Positions 5,429 through 8,427 of a DNA stretch of 8,427 nucleotides are shown in pieces (the stretch's first letter is position 1; each line of letters opens with the position of its first letter). Location: NCBI GenBank assembly GCA_023424275.1, contig JAFAED010000503.1:1-8427 (forward strand), written 5' to 3'. Origin of the DNA: Pseudomonadota bacterium. Its GTDB lineage: Bacteria > Pseudomonadota > Alphaproteobacteria > Sphingomonadales > Sphingomonadaceae. The position numbers were made by a program, and so were the translations under genes. Below the pieces are notes generated by a model that saw nothing but the letters and a program-made list of their open reading frames with translations, was not told where the DNA came from and made no database searches.

Positions 5429-6288
5429 TGAGGTCTATGTCCAAGCATATTCGGCCGTCCGACATTGCCGCCCAAATCCGTATGGAGCGTCAGCGCCATA
5501 AGGGAGCATTTCTGCTGTTCGAAGGGTCGAACGATCTTAAGAGATTCAAAAAATTTTTTGATGGCGAAGCCTGCTCGTTTGTAAATTGTCTTGGAAAAGA
5601 GAACGTTCTGGGTGCGATTGAGGACGAACAGAACGCCGGGAGAGAGGACGTCTTGGGTTTTGCGGATGCGGATTTTGATCGAGTCCTTAACGCCTTTGTC
5701 GACAACGAGGATGTAATTTTCTCTCAGTGTCATGACTTCGACCTAGATATCAGCGCGTCGGACGCGATTCACCGGTATTTCGAAGAGGTAGCAGACGAGA
5801 AGAAGGTCGATGCTTCCGGGGGCTGCAATGATTGCGTCAATCAGATTCTCGAGGCAATTAAACCTCTGTCTGCAATGAGGTTCGCTAATGAGCGTCACCG
5901 GCTGGGATATTCCCTTGCGAACGTGCAGCATGATGTCTTTTTCGATGGTCATGCGGTGGACGTTCCGGCCATGATCGACTCAGTTTCCCAAGGTCGATTT
6001 TCCTCAGCGCAGCACAAGGCTGCGCTTTTGCAGCACATTAATCGTTATCATGCGGCAGCCTTCGATCTCGGCCAATTTACAAATGGTCATGATTTTTTCG
6101 CAGCCCTTGGTATAGCGCTGCGAAGCAAGCTAGGGAATCGGCAGATTCCGCAAACTTGGAGATCTGAGGTGGAGAAGCACCTGCGTCTGACGTTTGATAT
6201 AGGTGACTTTCAGAAAATCGGCTGTGTGCCGAAGATTCAGGATTGGCAGGTCCGCAGTGGATTTCAGGTATTAAAGGCCCCCCTATGA
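5428..6288 (+). CDS. DUF4435 TOPRIM-like protein, AriB-like effector nuclease
   Basis: 286 aa. The N-terminal half is a TOPRIM-like DUF4435 domain: FLLFEGSNDLKRFKKFF (28-44) has the glutamate (E32) expected for metal-dependent catalysis, GKENVL (56-61) follows, then VLGFADADFDRV (75-86) with the D80/D82/D84 cluster and CHDFDLDI (101-108). The C-terminal half is helical, with GHDFFAALGIALRSKLG and an ending IQDWQVRSGFQVLK common in this family. In E. coli PARIS, AriB is the TOPRIM effector that attacks host tRNA once freed from AriA; the same role is inferred here. The ATG at 5428 shares its A with the ATPase TGA stop, a tight coupling suiting a fixed ratio of the two proteins. An in-frame ATG at 5437, preceded by GAGG, is an alternative start. 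Confidence 0.87.
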   Translation: MRSMSKHIRPSDIAAQIRMERQRHKGAFLLFEGSNDLKRFKKFFDGEACSFVNCLGKENVLGAIEDEQNAGREDVLGFADADFDRVLNAFVDNEDVIFSQCHDFDLDISASDAIHRYFEEVADEKKVDASGGCNDCVNQILEAIKPLSAMRFANERHRLGYSLANVQHDVFFDGHAVDVPAMIDSVSQGRFSSAQHKAALLQHINRYHAAAFDLGQFTNGHDFFAALGIALRSKLGNRQIPQTWRSEVEKHLRLTFDIGDFQKIGCVPKIQDWQVRSGFQVLKAPL

Positions 6289-6318
6289 CGTTTTTGCGCT
6301 ATTTTGGAGTGACGGGAG

Positions 6319-6600
6319 TTGGCTAACAATCTCCATATCTCGTATGACCTGATTGCTCCGGATCGGAACTACGATGTTTTGATTGCGAAGATTAAGGAGT
6401 TGGGTGGCTGGGCAAAGGTGGGCTATTCATTCTGGTATGTGAATTCATCGTATACCTCATCGCAAGCACGGGACTATCTGCTTCCTGTTTTGGATGGTAA
6501 CGATAAATTGTATGTTGTGGACGCAACTAACGGTGCTGCCTCTTGGCACAATCTTTCAAGCGAAGTGAGCCAGCACGTCCTAAACAATTGGTCAAAATAG
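6319..6600 (+). CDS. Cas2-like ferredoxin-fold small protein
   Basis: 93 aa. The pattern is that of the Cas2/VapD-like (sometimes annotated 'SinR family') small proteins: strand HISYDL (6-11) with aspartate D10 where Cas2 has its conserved Asp, helix NYDVLIAKIKELGGWAKV, strand YSFWYVNSSY, helix TSSQARDYLLPVL, strand DKLYVVDATNGAASWH, then a C-terminal helix. The start is TTG: an in-frame stop at 6310-6312 excludes anything longer, GGAG at 6306-6309 lies 9 nt upstream, and no later start keeps the first strand. It follows the DUF4435 gene by 30 bp and shares its lower GC, so it probably belongs to the same operon. No CRISPR repeats or cas1 are in the window, so a role in spacer acquisition is unlikely. 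A nuclease, antitoxin-like or structural partner of the ATPase/DUF4435 pair is possible but unproven. Confidence 0.75.
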   Translation: MANNLHISYDLIAPDRNYDVLIAKIKELGGWAKVGYSFWYVNSSYTSSQARDYLLPVLDGNDKLYVVDATNGAASWHNLSSEVSQHVLNNWSK

Positions 6601-6627
6601 GCTTTTGTTCGTCCGAAGGCTTAAAGT

Positions 6628-8292
6628 TCACGCCCCATTCGCCGCGCTAAGGATCGCCCGCACACTCGCGGTAGCCACGTCGTTATCCAGCCCGCACCCA
6701 AACAGGCTCTTCCCGTCCGCCGTGCGGCATTCGACATAGGCAGCGGCCTGCACATTGCTGCCCTGGCCGATCGCGTGCTCGCTATAGTCGACGATGTCCA
6801 TCACCGGGCCGCCGCTTTCGCTGAGCGCGGCGATGACGCTCGACATCAGGCCGTTGCCGCGGCCGCTGACGCTGCGGGGGGTGCCGTCGATGGTGAGCTT
6901 GCCGGCGAAGATGCGGTCGGCGCCGCTGTGCGTCTCCGACCAGTCGACGAGCTGGAAGCGCTTGGCTTCGGTGGTCAGATACTGGCCCTCGAACGCGTGC
7001 CAGATATCCTCGGCGCCGAGTTCGCGGCTCGTCTGGTCGGCGAGCGCCTGCACGATATGGCTGAAGCTCGCCTGCATTTTCTTGGGCAGTTTCAGGCCCT
7101 TGTCCTGTTCGAGCACCCATGCGACGCCGCCCTTGCCCGACTGGCTGTTGACGCGGATCACCGCTTCGTAGCTGCGGCCGAGGTCGGCGGGGTCGATGGG
7201 GAGGTAGGGGACTTCCCAGCGCTGGTCATTCTGGCGCTCGCGCGCGGCGAAGCCCTTCTTGATCGCGTCCTGATGGCTGCCCGAAAAGGCTGTGTAGACG
7301 AGCTCGCCGCCATAGGGGTGGCGCGGGTGGACGGGCAGATTGTTGCAATATTCGACCGTCTGGATGACCTCGTCGATGTTCGAGAAGTCGAGCTGCGGGT
7401 CGACGCCCTGCGTGTACATGTTGAGCGCGACGGTGACGAGGCAGGTGTTGCCGGTGCGCTCGCCATTGCCGAACAGGCAGCCCTCGACGCGGTCGGCGCC
7501 CGCGAGCAGGCCGAGTTCGGCCGCCGCGACGCCGGTGCCGCGGTCGTTGTGGGTGTGCAAGCTGATGATCGCGCGGTCGCGGTTCGGCAAATTCTTGCAG
7601 AAATATTCGATCTGGTCGGCGTAGATGTTCGCCGTCGACGCCTCGACCGTCGCGGGGAGGTTGAGGATGATCGGCTTGTCTGTGGTGGGTTGCAGGATGT
7701 CCATCACCGCTTCGCAGCAGGCGATGCTGAAATCGAGCTCGGCGGTCGAGAAGGTTTCGGGGCTGTATTCGAAGCGCCAGTCGGTGCCGGGCAGGCGCGC
7801 GGCATTGTCGCGGAGCTGCTTTGCGCCCTCGATCGCGATGCCCTTGATCTCGTCCATCTCCATGCCGAAGACGATCTTGCGCCAGGCGGGGCTGACCGCG
7901 TTATAGACGTGGACGATCGCGGTTTTCGCGCCTTCGAGGCTGTCGAAGCTGGTGCGGATGAGGTCGGCGCGGCTTTGCGTCAGCACCTGCGGCGTGACGT
8001 CGTCGGGGATGCGGCCGTTCTTCACGAGGCCGGAGATGAAGTCGAATTCGGTCGCGCCCGCGCTGGGGAAGCCGACCTCGATCTCCTTGAACCCGCAGCG
8101 GACGAGCAGGTCGAAGAAGCGCGCCTTTTTCTCTGCATCCATCGGGTCGATCAGCGACTGGTTGCCGTCGCGCATGTCGGTGGAGAGCCAGATCGGCGCA
8201 GTCGTGGTGACGCGGCCGGGCCATTCGCGGTTCGCCAAGGGAACCTGCGGGAAGGCGCTATATTTGACCGAGGGGTCGCGGAGCATGGTCAT
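6628..8292 (-). CDS. leuA: 2-isopropylmalate synthase
   Basis: First committed step of leucine synthesis: acetyl-CoA + 2-oxoisovalerate gives 2-isopropylmalate. The 554 aa match the long, yeast/actinobacterial-type LeuA. Catalytic barrel: DMRDGNQSL (39-47) with metal-binding and catalytic Asp/Arg, EVGFPSAGATEFDF (72-85), LHTHNDRGTG (245-254) with metal-ligand histidines H246/H248, and the acyl-CoA signature FGNGERTGN (274-282). The C-terminal LeuA_dimer domain (about 430-554), which includes GRGNGLMSS, is the leucine feedback site. The ATG at 8290-8292 has AGAAGAAG upstream; an ATG two codons later is possible. The 135 bp upstream hold a Leu-rich leader peptide, implying attenuation. The gene converges on the Cas2-like gene with only 27 bp between and no terminator seen there. 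It looks intact. Confidence 0.97.
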   Translation of the reverse strand: MTMLRDPSVKYSAFPQVPLANREWPGRVTTTAPIWLSTDMRDGNQSLIDPMDAEKKARFFDLLVRCGFKEIEVGFPSAGATEFDFISGLVKNGRIPDDVTPQVLTQSRADLIRTSFDSLEGAKTAIVHVYNAVSPAWRKIVFGMEMDEIKGIAIEGAKQLRDNAARLPGTDWRFEYSPETFSTAELDFSIACCEAVMDILQPTTDKPIILNLPATVEASTANIYADQIEYFCKNLPNRDRAIISLHTHNDRGTGVAAAELGLLAGADRVEGCLFGNGERTGNTCLVTVALNMYTQGVDPQLDFSNIDEVIQTVEYCNNLPVHPRHPYGGELVYTAFSGSHQDAIKKGFAARERQNDQRWEVPYLPIDPADLGRSYEAVIRVNSQSGKGGVAWVLEQDKGLKLPKKMQASFSHIVQALADQTSRELGAEDIWHAFEGQYLTTEAKRFQLVDWSETHSGADRIFAGKLTIDGTPRSVSGRGNGLMSSVIAALSESGGPVMDIVDYSEHAIGQGSNVQAAAYVECRTADGKSLFGCGLDNDVATASVRAILSAANGA

Positions 8293-8378
8293 GGTGAGGT
8301 AACTTCTTCTGCTGTCGGTTGCGGTGCTTTGTCGATCGGACCCTTGAGCGGGTGGCCGCGACTAGCGCGCAGCCAGTG
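8293..8378 (-). promoter_or_regulatory. leuA attenuator region (alternative RNA structures)
   Basis: Between the leader stop and leuA, the transcript can form GGCTGCG/CGCGGCC (complement of 8368-8374 and 8354-8360; one U-G pair, 7-nt loop). It can also form a 10-bp long-range pairing of CGCTCAAGGG (complement of 8341-8350) with CCCTTGGGCG inside the leader (complement of 8382-8391; one G-U pair). The latter competes with a leader-internal hairpin of 7 bp (8380-8386 with 8389-8395). Such exclusive pairings are the mark of translation-controlled attenuation. No U-run follows, so the terminating step is unclear. Confidence 0.6.
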
Positions 8379-8427
8379 TCACGCCCAAGGGCGTGTAAGT
8401 CGCAGAAGAAGAAGGGCGTTGCCGCGC
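8379..8427 (-). CDS. leuL: Leucine-rich leader peptide of leuA, 5' end outside window
   Basis: The visible end of a short reading frame reads ...RGNALLLLRLTRPWA and then TGA (complement of 8379-8381). Four consecutive Leu codons (CTT CTT CTT CTG) plus a fifth two codons later make 5 of the last 11 residues leucine. The start codon is beyond the right edge. In attenuation-controlled leu operons, ribosome stalling at such codons when charged tRNA-Leu is scarce shifts the downstream RNA fold to allow leuA expression. The run of Leu codons, the stop ahead of leuA and the alternative pairings downstream fit this model. Confidence 0.75.
   Translation of the reverse strand, partial: RGNALLLLRLTRPWA

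Larger units (their letters stand above)
3930..6627. other. Low-GC acquired block carrying a three-gene PARIS-like defence module
   Basis: Base composition and codon use differ sharply from both sides. Hand counts of 60-base lines give 43/60 G+C at 3541-3600, 20/60 at 5041-5100, 28/60 at 5701-5760 and 27/60 at 6421-6480. The block has no integrase, transposase or visible terminal repeats. It begins in the intergenic region upstream of the HTH gene and ends within 27 bp of the leuA stop. The edges are approximate. Confidence 0.7.

Noticed and set aside
6319..6600. Cas2-like protein as evidence of a CRISPR-Cas adaptation module
   Set aside because: No repeat-spacer array, cas1 or effector genes are in the window; the fold also occurs outside CRISPR.
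6601..6627. Terminator between the Cas2-like gene and leuA
   Set aside because: Only trivial self-complementarity (CTTT/AAAG) was found in the 27 bp; no GC stem with a T-run on either strand.

Overview
The window looks like chromosomal DNA of a high-GC alphaproteobacterium, probably a sphingomonad (Sphingopyxis/Sphingomonas type). This is a family-level inference from the protein sequences, the strong G/C third-position bias and the style of the intergenic palindromes, not a database match. Into this GC-rich background is set a clearly AT-richer block of about 2.7 kb (roughly 3930-6627). By hand count, 3541-3600 is 43/60 G+C, while 5041-5100 is 20/60.

Left part (1-2890). A short-chain dehydrogenase gene (minus, cut by the window edge) diverges from an AraC-family regulator (733-1653), a usual regulator/target arrangement. 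The regulator converges on two small sphingomonad-type genes of unknown function (68 and 48 aa, minus). A perfect 8-bp hairpin covers both converging stop codons. Next, on the minus strand, are a cold-shock protein gene and, one base after its stop, an IF-1 gene with a 17-residue basic tail. They form a compact two-gene unit with a recognisable promoter and a 5' UTR of about 120 nt. An inverted pair of GC-rich intergenic palindromes (2768-2869) lies upstream.

Middle (2885-6600). A minus-strand gene (346 aa) encodes an N-terminal terminase-small-subunit-like HTH and an acidic tail. Divergent from it is the low-GC block with three plus-strand genes: an ABC/AAA-type ATPase (4097-5428), a DUF4435/TOPRIM-like protein overlapping it by one base (5428-6288), and a 93-aa Cas2-like ferredoxin-fold protein with a TTG start (6319-6600). 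ATPase plus DUF4435 is the architecture of PARIS (AriA/AriB) anti-phage defence. The Cas2-like third gene is not part of the described two-gene system and is the most novel point in the window.

Right part (6628-8427). leuA (2-isopropylmalate synthase, minus) converges on the defence-like block. Its upstream region carries the end of a leader peptide with four consecutive Leu codons and a fifth nearby. Mutually exclusive RNA pairings downstream of these codons point to leucine-responsive attenuation. The acquired block therefore sits between housekeeping genes, directly against the 3' end of leuA.
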